Positions 28,547 to 37,243 of a stretch of DNA of 64,000 nucleotides are shown in pieces (the stretch's first letter is position 1; each line of letters opens with the position of its first letter). A program made the position numbers and the translations under genes. This DNA comes from DAHUYF01 sp035623985. GTDB taxonomy: Bacteria; Pseudomonadota; Alphaproteobacteria; ATCC43930; CGMCC-115725. The stretch spans positions 1-64,000 of the forward strand of contig DASPSJ010000060.1 of assembly GCA_035623985.1 (NCBI GenBank). Direction: 5' to 3'. The notes beneath the pieces were generated by a model, which had not been told where the DNA came from, did no database searches, and was given only the letters and a program-made list of their open reading frames with translations.

Positions 28547-28630
28547 GAGGTAGCCTTTTGGCTCGTCGGGCGAGCGGTCGCCGCGTCGAACCGATGTCTC
28601 GAGCCAAATAAGCAGAGGGAGCGGGCGCAC

Positions 28631-29464
28631 ATGAAAGTCGATCAATCGTACAGAACCGGTTCGTTTCGCGACAACGAGGATTCGCTCCGGCGGCTGCGGA
28701 GACAGGCGTCCATCGCCGTCGATCTCGAGATGCAGCATCTCTATGGCGCCGGCCTGGCGTCGGGCATGAAGGTCATGGATTTGGGCTGCGGCCCGGGAAT
28801 CATCTCGGTGGAGATGGCGCAGCGGACATCGCCGCGGATGTTGATGGCCATAGACTGCAACGAGATCAGCCTGGCGGAAACCTGGCGCCGCCTGACGGAC
28901 AATTCCATTCCCCAGGCCGAGGCGCGAAACTGCAACGTCTACGACGAGCGCTTGCGATACACGGGAAAGTACAATTTCATTTATTCCCGCTTCCTGTTTC
29001 AGCACCTTTCCGAGCCGCTGCTCGCGCTCGCCAACATCCGGCGCTGCCTCGAGGAGACGGGCAGGCTCTGCATCTGCGATATCGACGATCAATGGCTCAG
29101 CGTCACGCCCGAGCCGCCCGAATTCCGATCGCTCATCGATCGCGCCGGCAGGGGGCAGAGCGCCAGAGGCGGCGACCGGAAGGTCGGGACCAAGCTTGTC
29201 CATTATCTCGAACGCGCGGGCTATCGCGACATCCGCAGCTCGGCCCTCCTGGTGTCGACCGATCTGATCGGAAAAGAGGCGTTCTGCGACCTCGTCTTCG
29301 GCTACAAGCTCGAGGTCGTGCCGGACAGCGAATTAGAAACGGCGAAACAGGAATTCGAGGCGGTGCAGCGCAACATCGCCGCGGCCGACGGATGGGGAGG
29401 ACTCGCCGTGTTTTTCGTGTCCGGGCGTCGGGGCCCCGACGGCGTGAAGTCCGTCGGGACGTAA
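28631..29464 (+). CDS. SAM-dependent methyltransferase (class I)
   Basis: A 277-residue class I methyltransferase. Motif I is VMDLGCGPG (residues 48-56), followed by an acidic residue in AIDCNEISLAE and the post-I region FIYSRFLFQHLSEPLLAL (motif II/III region near residue 120). A C-terminal extension of about 100 residues (from VGTKLVHYLERAGY) is present. The target atom is unknown (O, N or C). The start follows GAGGGAGCGGGCGCAC and a promoter at 28518. It is the first gene of the second plus-strand unit in the cluster. Note 198 bp of non-coding sequence between it and the next gene, where I see no strong feature. Confidence 0.87.
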   Translation: MKVDQSYRTGSFRDNEDSLRRLRRQASIAVDLEMQHLYGAGLASGMKVMDLGCGPGIISVEMAQRTSPRMLMAIDCNEISLAETWRRLTDNSIPQAEARNCNVYDERLRYTGKYNFIYSRFLFQHLSEPLLALANIRRCLEETGRLCICDIDDQWLSVTPEPPEFRSLIDRAGRGQSARGGDRKVGTKLVHYLERAGYRDIRSSALLVSTDLIGKEAFCDLVFGYKLEVVPDSELETAKQEFEAVQRNIAAADGWGGLAVFFVSGRRGPDGVKSVGT

Positions 29465-29662
29465 GATCCGCCGGCCCTGGACAGCCGGAGCCGCGGCTCC
29501 CGCCCGAACGCCGAGCAAGAAGGCGGGACATCGGGCGGAGCCGCGGAGTCCCTCATCGTCGGCAAGACTGCGCCGCCGCGCCGGCCGGAGGATTTTGGCG
29601 CGGCTTCGGCCGGGATCGCCGCGCCGCGCGCGGCCTTCGGCGCATCCGGAAAGGGCGGTAAC

Positions 29663-30634
29663 TTGGAAATAATAGACGGGCACACCCACATCGCCTCCAC
29701 GCGCTTCATTCCGCCCGACTTCGTCGAGGGCGTCGTCGACAACATGATGGAGCAAATGCGGCTGACCTCCGTCGAGGTGCCGCGGTCGCGAATTCTCGAT
29801 CGCCTGCTGGCGTATTATCAGGACCACGAAGGCCGGAACCAGCTCCTCGAAATGGACCGGCTCGGCATCGCCCGCGCGGTCGTGCTCCTTCCCGACTTCA
29901 CCTACGCCTTCCGGTGCAAAGGCGATGCCCTCTCCATCGCGGAGATGTTTTGGCAGCACAAGCTGATCCGCGACCGGAGCGACGGCAGATTCGAAGTTTT
30001 CGCCGGGGTCGATCCGCGATGGGGAGCGGACGGCTTCAGGCTTTTCGTGAAGGGGATCGAGGAATACGGCTTCGCCGGATTGAAGCTCTACCCGCCCTGC
30101 GGATACCGGCCGGACGACGCGCTGCTGGAGCCCTATTACGACTATTGCCAGGAACGGCGATTGCCCGTCCTCATTCACATCGGACCCACCTCGCCAAGAC
30201 TATCCTTCACGGAGGCGTTGCCGATCTTCGTCGACGCGCCCGCCAGGAAATACGCCAACGTCTCGTTCATCCTGGCGCACGGCGCGGTGAGCTATCCGCA
30301 GGAATGCGTTCAGCTCTGCCGCTATCGGCCCAACGTCTATCTCGATCTCAGCGGCGCCCAAACGCACCTGGCAAACCCGGACGCGCGCGGCGAGCTCTGC
30401 CAGTTGTTCGCGCGGGGCATCAACCACAAGCTGATTTTCGGCACGGATTGGCCGATCAACACGCAAACGGCGCTCAATCGCGGCCTGATCAAGATGTTCT
30501 CGATAGCGCCGGACGTCAAACCCTATATATCCGCCGCGGATACGCAATGGATCCTGTCGGGGACCATCAAGAGCATTTTGAACCGGAGAAGGGCCGCCGC
30601 CGGCGGCGTGGAGCGATCCGCCGATGACGCATAA
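29663..30634 (+). CDS. Amidohydrolase_2-family hydrolase
   Basis: A 323-residue TIM-barrel amidohydrolase of the amidohydrolase_2 (PF04909) type. Metal ligands are in DGHTH at residues 5-9, in LIHIGP in the middle, in FILAHGAVS, and the final Asp in FGTDWPIN. The start is TTG at 29663, preceded by GGAAAGGGCGG; no ATG gives the HxH motif at the right distance. This family contains decarboxylases and lactone or amide hydrolases. It overlaps the ligase gene by 11 bp, so it is coupled with it. Role in the pathway is unknown: decarboxylation of an acidic precursor or hydrolysis of an amide are both possible. Confidence 0.83.
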   Translation: MEIIDGHTHIASTRFIPPDFVEGVVDNMMEQMRLTSVEVPRSRILDRLLAYYQDHEGRNQLLEMDRLGIARAVVLLPDFTYAFRCKGDALSIAEMFWQHKLIRDRSDGRFEVFAGVDPRWGADGFRLFVKGIEEYGFAGLKLYPPCGYRPDDALLEPYYDYCQERRLPVLIHIGPTSPRLSFTEALPIFVDAPARKYANVSFILAHGAVSYPQECVQLCRYRPNVYLDLSGAQTHLANPDARGELCQLFARGINHKLIFGTDWPINTQTALNRGLIKMFSIAPDVKPYISAADTQWILSGTIKSILNRRRAAAGGVERSADDA

Positions 30635-32162
30635 ACCTATGGAAACGATCCTCGATCACCTGGCGGTCCACCGCGAGCGCCGGGTTCTGGTCTACAGCAG
30701 AAAATCCTCCCTCGAGATTCCTTTCGCGGACCTCCGCGAGCAAGTCATGGCAACCGCGCGCGAGGCCGCGCGGCTGGGGATAACCGCCGCCGCGAAGGTC
30801 GCGATGATTGCGCCCAACGGCCATGCGCCGCTCGTGATGGATTTGGCGCTGTTGCAGATAGGCTGCACCGCGATTCACCTGCCCGAAGGCGCCGCGAGCA
30901 ACATGCTCCGGCTGATCGGCGAGCACAATCTCGACCTGATCATGACGGCGGAGGCTTACGAGCACGCCATCGACAAGTCGAGCTGCGAGGCCGTCGGCAA
31001 CCTGCTCGATCTCGGGGTCTATCGCGTGGCGCCTGCCGCCCGAGCGCGGGATCTCGGCGGATATGACGGCCCCGCCATCGTCTTTTCCTCGGGAACGTCG
31101 GGAAAGATCAAGCAGATTCGCGTCGACGGCGGCAGCGTCGTCTACAACGCCAACGCCTTCTTCCGCGCCTTCGGCCCCCAAACGGACGATCTTTTTCTTT
31201 TATTCCTTCCCCTCTCGAACTATCAGCAGAAGCTGCTGACCTATGGCTGCATCCTGTTCGGGATCGATATCTGCCTGACGGACACCGAGAACGTCCTGGC
31301 GGCGCTGAAGAACGTCGGGCCGAGCTTGTTTCTGGCGCCGCCGATATTCTACGAGACGGCCTGGCGGCTGGCGCAGATATCGGCCGCGCCTCCCGCCGGA
31401 CCCGGGCCGATCGCCGGCGGCCCGCGACGGACGCCGGCCGAATGGCTGAAGGACTATTTCGGCGGCCGCATGCGCATGATGTGGTCCGGAATGGCGCCGA
31501 TCGCGCCCAGCATCCTGCAGGGATACCAGGCGGCGGGCGTTCCGCTTTACGAAGCCTATGGCATGACCGAGTACGGGCCGATCACGATCAATCTGCCCTC
31601 GGGAAACCGCATCGGCTCGGTCGGCAGGGAGCTCGTTCCCGGCAGCGTCCACATTGCCGAAGACGGAGAAATCATCCTGCGATCCCCGCACCCCCTGACG
31701 CTGGGCTATCTCGGCGAGGCGCGGGGCGAGGAGCGGCAGATCTATCTCGACACCGGCGAGATCGCGACCGGCGACATCGGACACAGGGATGAAGAGGGGT
31801 ATCTCTTCCTTCACGGACGAAAGAACGAGATCATCGTCACCTCCGGAGGGTACAAAATCCATCCGCAACTGGTCGAGCGGGCGTTTTCAGGCGTGCCTCA
31901 CATCGACCATGCGGTGTTGATGGGAACCGGCCGGCCGCATCTGGGCCTTCTGCTCATGGTCAAGGCGATCGAGCCCGGCATGAAGCAGATGATCTCGGAG
32001 AAGATCGCCGAGCTGAATGCCGGCGTCTGTCAATTGGCGCCCATCAAGAAGTGGCGGATCGAGGTCGGCGAATTTTCCGTCGACAATCAGATGCTGACCA
32101 GGAACCTCAAGCTCGCCCGGGGAAAGATCCGGGAGAGGTACGAGGACCGGATTTTTTCCTAG
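30624..32162 (+). CDS. ANL-superfamily acyl/amino acid-activating ligase
   Basis: A 512-residue adenylate-forming enzyme. Core motifs: P-loop A3 FSSGTSGKIKQ, A5 YEAYGMTEYGPI, A7 YLDTGEIATGDIG, A8 GRKNEIIVTSGGYKI, and the catalytic Lys in TRNLKLARGKI (about K496). The A3 loop lacks the usual Pro before Lys. The overall style is close to long-chain acyl-CoA/acyl-ACP ligases and less to NRPS adenylation domains, so I expect a carboxylic acid to be activated as AMP ester and loaded on CoA or on one of the two carrier proteins. It is the only activating enzyme in the cluster and is preceded directly by the amidohydrolase gene. Confidence 0.88.
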   Translation: MTHKPMETILDHLAVHRERRVLVYSRKSSLEIPFADLREQVMATAREAARLGITAAAKVAMIAPNGHAPLVMDLALLQIGCTAIHLPEGAASNMLRLIGEHNLDLIMTAEAYEHAIDKSSCEAVGNLLDLGVYRVAPAARARDLGGYDGPAIVFSSGTSGKIKQIRVDGGSVVYNANAFFRAFGPQTDDLFLLFLPLSNYQQKLLTYGCILFGIDICLTDTENVLAALKNVGPSLFLAPPIFYETAWRLAQISAAPPAGPGPIAGGPRRTPAEWLKDYFGGRMRMMWSGMAPIAPSILQGYQAAGVPLYEAYGMTEYGPITINLPSGNRIGSVGRELVPGSVHIAEDGEIILRSPHPLTLGYLGEARGEERQIYLDTGEIATGDIGHRDEEGYLFLHGRKNEIIVTSGGYKIHPQLVERAFSGVPHIDHAVLMGTGRPHLGLLLMVKAIEPGMKQMISEKIAELNAGVCQLAPIKKWRIEVGEFSVDNQMLTRNLKLARGKIRERYEDRIFS

Positions 32163-32238
32163 CCGATCGCGGCGAGCCCTCGCCGGTCCCTGCGCGCGAA
32201 GCTCCGCGTTCCCTGCGCCATCCTTTTCGGATCGCCCC

Positions 32239-33006
32239 ATGCAGCATCGTCCCTGGTTCCTAGGCGAGCACGTCGACAAGCCGCTGGCGCGGCTGTTTTG
32301 CTTTCCCTATGCCGGCGGCAACGCCGCCGCCTTTGTCGCCTGGACCCGGTTTCTGCCCGCCGGCTGCGATCTCTGCGCCGTGCAGCTCCCCGGCCGCGCA
32401 AACCGCCTGAAAGACCGCGCCTTCCATGACATGCCGCGGATGATTTCGGCGCTCGTCGACGCCGTCCAGCCGCATCTCGACCTGCCCGCCATTTTTTTCG
32501 GCCACAGTCTCGGAGCGATTCTGGCCTTCGAGCTGGCGCGAAGGCTCGCGGATCGCCCCGCCTTGAGGCATCTCGTCGTCTCGGGATGCAGGGCGCCGGC
32601 GAATTGGCCAAGCCCCAAAAGCAAGGCGCTCGCCGCCCTCGAAGGCGGTCAATTCCTTGACGCGCTCAAGGCGCATGAGGGCGTTTCGAAGGAGATGGCG
32701 AAGAACGACGCGTTGTTGCGGTTCTTTCTCCCGATCCTCAAGGCCGATTTCGACGTGGTGGCGAGCTACAGATACGCGGCGGGCGAGGCGCTCGACATGC
32801 CGTTGACGGTGCTGGGAGGCCGCGGCGATCGCCTCACTCCCGCCGAGAGCCTCGCCGCCTGGCAATCGGAATGCCGCCGCCCGATCGCGCTCCATCTCTT
32901 CGACGGCGACCATTTCTTCATCGAGCAGCAGCGGAATGCCGTCTTGTCCCTCCTCGCGCGGATTTTCCGGCAGGCGGTTTCCGGCGAAGAGCCCCGTCCG
33001 CCCTGA
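32239..33006 (+). CDS. Type II thioesterase (GrsT-like alpha/beta hydrolase)
   Basis: A 255-residue type II thioesterase. It starts with the typical LFCFPYAGGNAAAF, has the nucleophile S90 in FFGHSLGAILAFELAR, a family segment HLVVSGCRAP, the Asp in GGRGDRLTP and the catalytic His in DGDHFFIEQ. Type II thioesterases remove wrong or stalled acyl groups from carrier proteins of natural product assembly lines or release the finished unit. Its presence supports a carrier-bound pathway here. It is the last plus-strand gene of the cluster and convergent with the LbH gene, 31 bp apart. Confidence 0.93.
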   Translation: MQHRPWFLGEHVDKPLARLFCFPYAGGNAAAFVAWTRFLPAGCDLCAVQLPGRANRLKDRAFHDMPRMISALVDAVQPHLDLPAIFFGHSLGAILAFELARRLADRPALRHLVVSGCRAPANWPSPKSKALAALEGGQFLDALKAHEGVSKEMAKNDALLRFFLPILKADFDVVASYRYAAGEALDMPLTVLGGRGDRLTPAESLAAWQSECRRPIALHLFDGDHFFIEQQRNAVLSLLARIFRQAVSGEEPRPP

Positions 33007-33036
33007 GCCGCGGCCGACGCGGCGCCGGAGCCTCGA

Positions 33037-33642
33037 TCAAGAGGCAACCGGCGCGTCGCCGAGATGGGCTCCGAGCTCCCGCGACAGGCGGCGCGTGATC
33101 TCGACCATCAGCGACGGCGTCGTGCGCTCGAAGCCGTAGACGAAGTGCGGAAAATTCAGCGGCGCCTGAACGGACCAGATGTCGTCATGCCGGTCGGGCG
33201 GCAGGATGCGCGCGGGATCGCCCACCGCGACCCAGCCGATGGGCACGGTGGCGCCCGGCTCCAATCGCGTTCTTATGTGCACCGTGGCGTGAATGCGCAC
33301 CTCGGCGCCGGCGCCGATATTGGCCCCGTGGAAGATCGCCGCGCCGGTCGCGACGAACACCTGATCGCCCAGCACGGCGCCCGTGACGTGGGCGTTGGGC
33401 CCGATGAGGCAATGATCGCCGATGACGCAGTCGTGGCGATGACCGGCCCTCACCACCGCGTTCTCCAAGACGATGCAGTGCTGTCCGACGGTGATCGATC
33501 CGCCGCTTTCCCCGATCAACCGGGCGCCGTGCATGACGCGGGCGCCGGCGCCGACGACGACGTCGCCGCAGACGGTCGCATCGGGCGCGATCCAGGCCGA
33601 GGGATCGATGCGCGGTCCCTTGCCCGCATGCGTCATCAACAT
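33037..33642 (-). CDS. Left-handed beta-helix (hexapeptide) protein, gamma-carbonic anhydrase-like
   Basis: A 201-residue protein of hexapeptide repeats (IDPSAWIAPDATVCGDVVVGAGARVM and following) of the gamma-carbonic anhydrase/acyltransferase fold. Possible metal histidines are in RAGHRHDCVIG and in IFHGANIGAG. I start it at 33642, which GAGGAGAAG precedes; an upstream in-frame ATG lacks a ribosome site. It could be an acyl- or succinyl-transferase or a structural metal protein. It is third in the minus-strand operon carrier-MBOAT-LbH, 174 bp after the MBOAT gene, and its role is unknown. Confidence 0.78.
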   Translation of the reverse strand: MLMTHAGKGPRIDPSAWIAPDATVCGDVVVGAGARVMHGARLIGESGGSITVGQHCIVLENAVVRAGHRHDCVIGDHCLIGPNAHVTGAVLGDQVFVATGAAIFHGANIGAGAEVRIHATVHIRTRLEPGATVPIGWVAVGDPARILPPDRHDDIWSVQAPLNFPHFVYGFERTTPSLMVEITRRLSRELGAHLGDAPVAS

Positions 33643-33816
33643 GGCTCTTCTCCTCGAGGTCGGGATCCAATTCTGCGCGATGAGGCGCATGCTATCGAAA
33701 ATTGCGGAAATTGAACAGACGGGCTCGATCTCTATCCTTCGTCGCGGCCGTTGCCGAGCCGTTTCCGGGCTTCCGGGCAGGACCGCCAGACGGCGAGGCG
33801 CCGGCGCCTCGGCAGG

Positions 33817-35265
33817 TCAGTATTGGAAATACACGAAGGGTCTCGCCGTGCTTGGCGACATCGCGTAGGACATGACCGCGACCAGGCATATCGCGCAGAC
33901 CGCCGCGCGCATCAGGATCGGCGGGCTGAGGACGAATTTCGGCTTCACGAGCATGATGACGTCGCCGAGGACAAGGGCGGCGATCATGAGGAAGCCGACG
34001 CCGAAATGGATGTGGTGAAACACGCCCATGGCGGGATCGGGGGTCTCTCTGAAGAGATTGACGAGATTCGCGACGATCCGCGGACTGAAGATTCCGCCAT
34101 AGACGTGAAATGCCTCGCTCACATTCGCGGCGCGGACGAAGGGAAGGGTGAGCGTGACAAGCAGAAACGTGATGGGAACGCGGCAGAGCTTGACGACAAA
34201 AGGCGGACAGCCGACGAACCGCCAGAAACGATCGCGGCGCGCCAGGGTCCATTGGGAGAGGACGACCAGCACGCCGTTCGCGACGCCGTAGAGCAGGTAT
34301 CCCCACCCCGCCGCGTGCCATACGCCCAGCAGGACGAAGGTGACGAAGACCGCGACCGGCGTGCAGAGGCGCGGATGCCGGCGCAAGGCCAGGCGCAGCG
34401 GCGTGAAGATGTAATCGCGAAACCAGTTCAGCAGGCTGATGTTCCAGCTTCGCCAGAATTCGGGGATCGTGGTGGACAGGAAGGGCTGCCGGAAATTGTC
34501 CGGTATGTCCACGCCCAAGAGGCGCGCCGAGCCGATGGCGAGCAGCGAATAGCCCAGCCAGTCCGCGTACACGTAATAGACCCCGAAGATGCTGCCGACG
34601 AGCTGCTCGAGTGGCGGCGAGGAAGCGAGATCGGCATAGACCGCGTCGGCGGGCGCCGCGAGGTGGTCGGCAAACACCAGCTTGACCACGGCGCCGACGA
34701 GAATTTCCGTAAACGCGCGCCAGCCGCGATCGGCGGTGAAGCCGCGCCGGAACTGAAGCTGCTCGAACATCGCCCGGCGCGGCACGGGCCCCATCGTCAC
34801 GATGGGAAAGAAGCCGCAAAACAGCGCCACGTTGAGCGGCTGGCGCTGTTCGCGCGTCACGTTCAGCGCGACGTCGGCGAGGTATCCGGCCGCGGCAAAG
34901 GTGTAGAACGACAGGCCGACGGGCAGCACCCAGCCGTGGTCGGCGCCGGCGAGATCCGGCGATGTCAGCAGAAGCGAGGAGATATATTTGTAGAAAATCA
35001 GCGGGGCGAAACAAACCAGCAAGACCGTGGTGACGACGGAGGGGAAAAAGCGCGTCTCCCGCGACCGCGCGATCAGCAGCCCCCCGGCATAGGCGACCGC
35101 GCTCACGAAGAGAAGCGCCGGGAAAAACACGGCGGGAAAGCTGAGGTAATAGACGTAGCTGACCAGCAATATGAAGACCGGCCGCCATGGCCCGGCGGGC
35201 AGGAAATAGAAAACCAGGACGACCGGAATGAGCAGCGCGAGGTAAAGAGGATCGCAGATCGGCAC
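33817..35265 (-). CDS. MBOAT-family membrane O-acyltransferase (DltB/AlgI-like)
   Basis: A 482-residue polytopic membrane protein with about 11 hydrophobic segments. The MBOAT core is clear: PEFWRSWNISLLNWFRDYIF (residues 268-287) and the catalytic His H317 in LGVWHAAGWGYLLYG. N-terminal part has FYKYISSLLL and VGLSFYTFAAAGYLAD as in DltB and AlgI. Bacterial members take an acyl group from a carrier or CoA and transfer it to an alcohol at or across the membrane. Start is GTG at 35265. The carrier gene immediately upstream makes this a DltB-DltC-like pair. It is the likely last enzyme of the cluster, adding an acyl group to an external or lipid acceptor (inference). Confidence 0.92.
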   Translation of the reverse strand: MPICDPLYLALLIPVVLVFYFLPAGPWRPVFILLVSYVYYLSFPAVFFPALLFVSAVAYAGGLLIARSRETRFFPSVVTTVLLVCFAPLIFYKYISSLLLTSPDLAGADHGWVLPVGLSFYTFAAAGYLADVALNVTREQRQPLNVALFCGFFPIVTMGPVPRRAMFEQLQFRRGFTADRGWRAFTEILVGAVVKLVFADHLAAPADAVYADLASSPPLEQLVGSIFGVYYVYADWLGYSLLAIGSARLLGVDIPDNFRQPFLSTTIPEFWRSWNISLLNWFRDYIFTPLRLALRRHPRLCTPVAVFVTFVLLGVWHAAGWGYLLYGVANGVLVVLSQWTLARRDRFWRFVGCPPFVVKLCRVPITFLLVTLTLPFVRAANVSEAFHVYGGIFSPRIVANLVNLFRETPDPAMGVFHHIHFGVGFLMIAALVLGDVIMLVKPKFVLSPPILMRAAVCAICLVAVMSYAMSPSTARPFVYFQY

Positions 35266-35325
35266 TGAATCAGTCCCTAACGTCCGACAGTTTCGTTATC
35301 GAGGCATCCGTCCGATAAAAGGCGA

Positions 35326-35565
35326 TCACCCATTGATCACCACGCCCTTCCTGAGGAGCACGGCTCGAACCAGCCCCACGTCATGCATCGCCATCATCTC
35401 CGGGAGACTGAGCTCGACGGAGAAGGCTTCCTCGATGGCGGTGATCAGATTGAGCGAGGCCAGGCTGTCCCACCCCTGGGTGTTTTCAGGCGACGACTCG
35501 TCGGAAATCAGGGCGGGATCGATGTTGAGCGTCTGAGCGACGAGCCGGACGATTGCATCAGCCAT
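35326..35565 (-). CDS. Acyl carrier protein 2 (partner of the MBOAT)
   Basis: A 79-residue acyl carrier protein that starts MADAIVRLVAQTLN at 35565. The phosphopantetheine site is S34 in GWDSLASLNLI, of the D-S-L type, more like ACPs than the other carrier of this cluster. Helix 2 begins correctly after it. It lies 60 bp upstream of the MBOAT gene in the same orientation. The pair recalls DltC-DltB, in which the carrier hands its acyl group to the MBOAT. A longer in-frame start (35601) is possible but has no good ribosome site. Confidence 0.9.
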   Translation of the reverse strand: MADAIVRLVAQTLNIDPALISDESSPENTQGWDSLASLNLITAIEEAFSVELSLPEMMAMHDVGLVRAVLLRKGVVING

Positions 35566-35720
35566 GGCTAGCCCCACTCCACCAGGTCGCGGCAGGTGCA
35601 AATTCTACCCTGGACATCCTCTAGGTGTAAATGAAATTAAAATACTATCAACAGCCGGCGCCCCGGACCGCGGCGCCGGAGCGTCTTGACCCGCCGGCGC
35701 CCGTCCTCGACAGTGCCGCG

Positions 35721-36410
35721 GTGTGCGGCCGGTTCGTCAACAAGCTCCCCGTCGCGGAGATCGCGCGGATTTTCGGCACCCGGAACGCGCTGCCGAACTA
35801 TCCCGCGCGCTATAACATCGCGCCGACGCAGCCGGTCCTGGCCGTGCGCCACAACCCCGAGAGCGGGGAGCGCGCGCTCGACGCGCTGCGCTGGGGTCTG
35901 GTGCCGCATTGGGCGAAGGACCTGTCGTTCGGCGCGCGCTGCATCAATGCCCGGGCGGAGACGGTGGCGGCCACCCCGGCCTTTCGCGACGCCTTCAAAA
36001 GCCGGCGCTGCCTCATTCCGGCGAGCGGCTTCTATGAGTGGCGCAAGACGGGCGCGGCGAAGACGCCCTATGCGATCGTGCCGGAGGACGAGCCGCTCTT
36101 TGCCTTCGCCGGATTATGGGAGAATTGGCGCGACCGCGCGGCGGGCGAGAGCGCCGAATGGATTCGCACCTGCGCCATCATCACCGGTGAGCCCAACGAC
36201 CGCGTGGCGCCCATCCACAACCGCATGCCGGTGATCCTGCCGCCGGCGGCGTGGGCGGCCTGGCTCGGCGAGGAGGCGGCCGGCAAAGACGATCTGCTGG
36301 CCCTTCTGCGCCCTTACCCGTCGGAGAAAGTGCGCGCTTTTCCCATCAGCACGCGCGTCAACAGCCCGAAGAACGACGCGCCGGATCTGCTGGAGGCCGT
36401 CGGCGCTTAG
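35721..36410 (+). CDS. SRAP/YedK-HMCES-type abasic-site DNA-protein crosslink protein
   Basis: A 229-residue SOS response-associated peptidase-family protein. I start it at GTG 35721 so that Cys is residue 2: MCGRFV is invariant because this Cys crosslinks to abasic DNA after Met removal. Other signatures are NIAPTQ, LRWGLVPHWAKD, INARAETV, LIPASGFYEW (Glu of the active site) and IHNRMPVIL (His). The protein forms thiazolidine crosslinks with abasic sites in single-stranded DNA. Longer in-frame sequence upstream to 35631 would bury the Cys and is rejected. It has normal chromosomal base composition, so the halogenase cluster ends before it. Confidence 0.93.
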   Translation: MCGRFVNKLPVAEIARIFGTRNALPNYPARYNIAPTQPVLAVRHNPESGERALDALRWGLVPHWAKDLSFGARCINARAETVAATPAFRDAFKSRRCLIPASGFYEWRKTGAAKTPYAIVPEDEPLFAFAGLWENWRDRAAGESAEWIRTCAIITGEPNDRVAPIHNRMPVILPPAAWAAWLGEEAAGKDDLLALLRPYPSEKVRAFPISTRVNSPKNDAPDLLEAVGA

Positions 36411-36427
36411 GAGCCGCGGCGTCTGCT

Positions 36428-36937
36428 TCAGCGATAGACCACCGCGCCGAGGATCATGTCGACCGCGGCGCCGTCGGCGGCGAGCGGCATCTGGACCGCC
36501 TCGAAGCGGAGGTGGTGCTTCTCGCGCCACGCCATCGTGCCGTAGGTCCTGAGCGGCGCGCGATGGTCGACGACGTGATTGAAGACCAGGGTCACCGCCT
36601 TGCGGAAGACGTCGGTGAACAGCTCGTCCACCGCCTTGCCGGTGATGTCGCGGCCGTAGGAGTCGGCAAGCTCGGTGCCGAACAGCCGATAGCGATAGAT
36701 GCGCGGCGCCCGCTGCACGTCGACGAGGAAGATATGCGGCAGCAGCGCGGGAATATCCACGGGATCGATATGGGCGCGGCCGGGCAGGCGGTCGGCGGCC
36801 GGGCGGCGGCGCTGCCAATAGGCCAGAAGCTCCTTCAGCACGGGCGCTTCCAGCCGGCACTCGACGTCCATGCCGCCCGAGGTCGAACGCATGTTCGGCA
36901 TGGAGCGCCGCTCGCCGGTCATCCGCGGAATGGTCAT
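36428..36937 (-). CDS. PAS_5-type PAS-domain protein
   Basis: A 169-residue protein with one PAS domain of the PAS_5 family (PF07310), frequent in Rhodospirillales. Typical stretches are DPVDIPALLPHIFLVDV near residue 58, YRYRLFGTELADSYGRDITGK near residue 80 and a final beta strand ending GAVVYR. No output domain is present. Ligand and function are unknown; such proteins may be stand-alone sensors. It is convergent with the SRAP gene, 17 bp apart. Confidence 0.82.
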   Translation of the reverse strand: MTIPRMTGERRSMPNMRSTSGGMDVECRLEAPVLKELLAYWQRRRPAADRLPGRAHIDPVDIPALLPHIFLVDVQRAPRIYRYRLFGTELADSYGRDITGKAVDELFTDVFRKAVTLVFNHVVDHRAPLRTYGTMAWREKHHLRFEAVQMPLAADGAAVDMILGAVVYR

Positions 36938-37243
36938 GCGGGGCGTTGTAGCCCCCCAAGGTTGAACTTTCGTAAAGGGTCGGCCGGTCCGGCCGTGCCG
37001 GCCGCCAAGGCGCGAAACGGCGGCAAGGGCGGTTTTCCGCCGCCGCAGGCAAAGCGTCTCTATATCGCTGATTGAGATTTATGGGCTGTACCTGACGATA
37101 ACGAGTAGTCCATTTCCACGCCGCGCCACGATGAACGGCGGTGCCGCGAGAACGCGACCGCCGAGCCGCCGGCAAGCGCGCTGTTGCCTGCGTGCAGGGG
37201 GCCGATCCGGACGGAAGTGCCGGCCAGGATACGGACGATCCGG
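36938..37243. other. Intergenic region without recognisable gene
   Basis: This 306-bp stretch has mixed base composition and AT-rich patches (about 37060-37090, which would be the promoter side of the PAS gene). I see no convincing coding signal. Confidence 0.4.
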
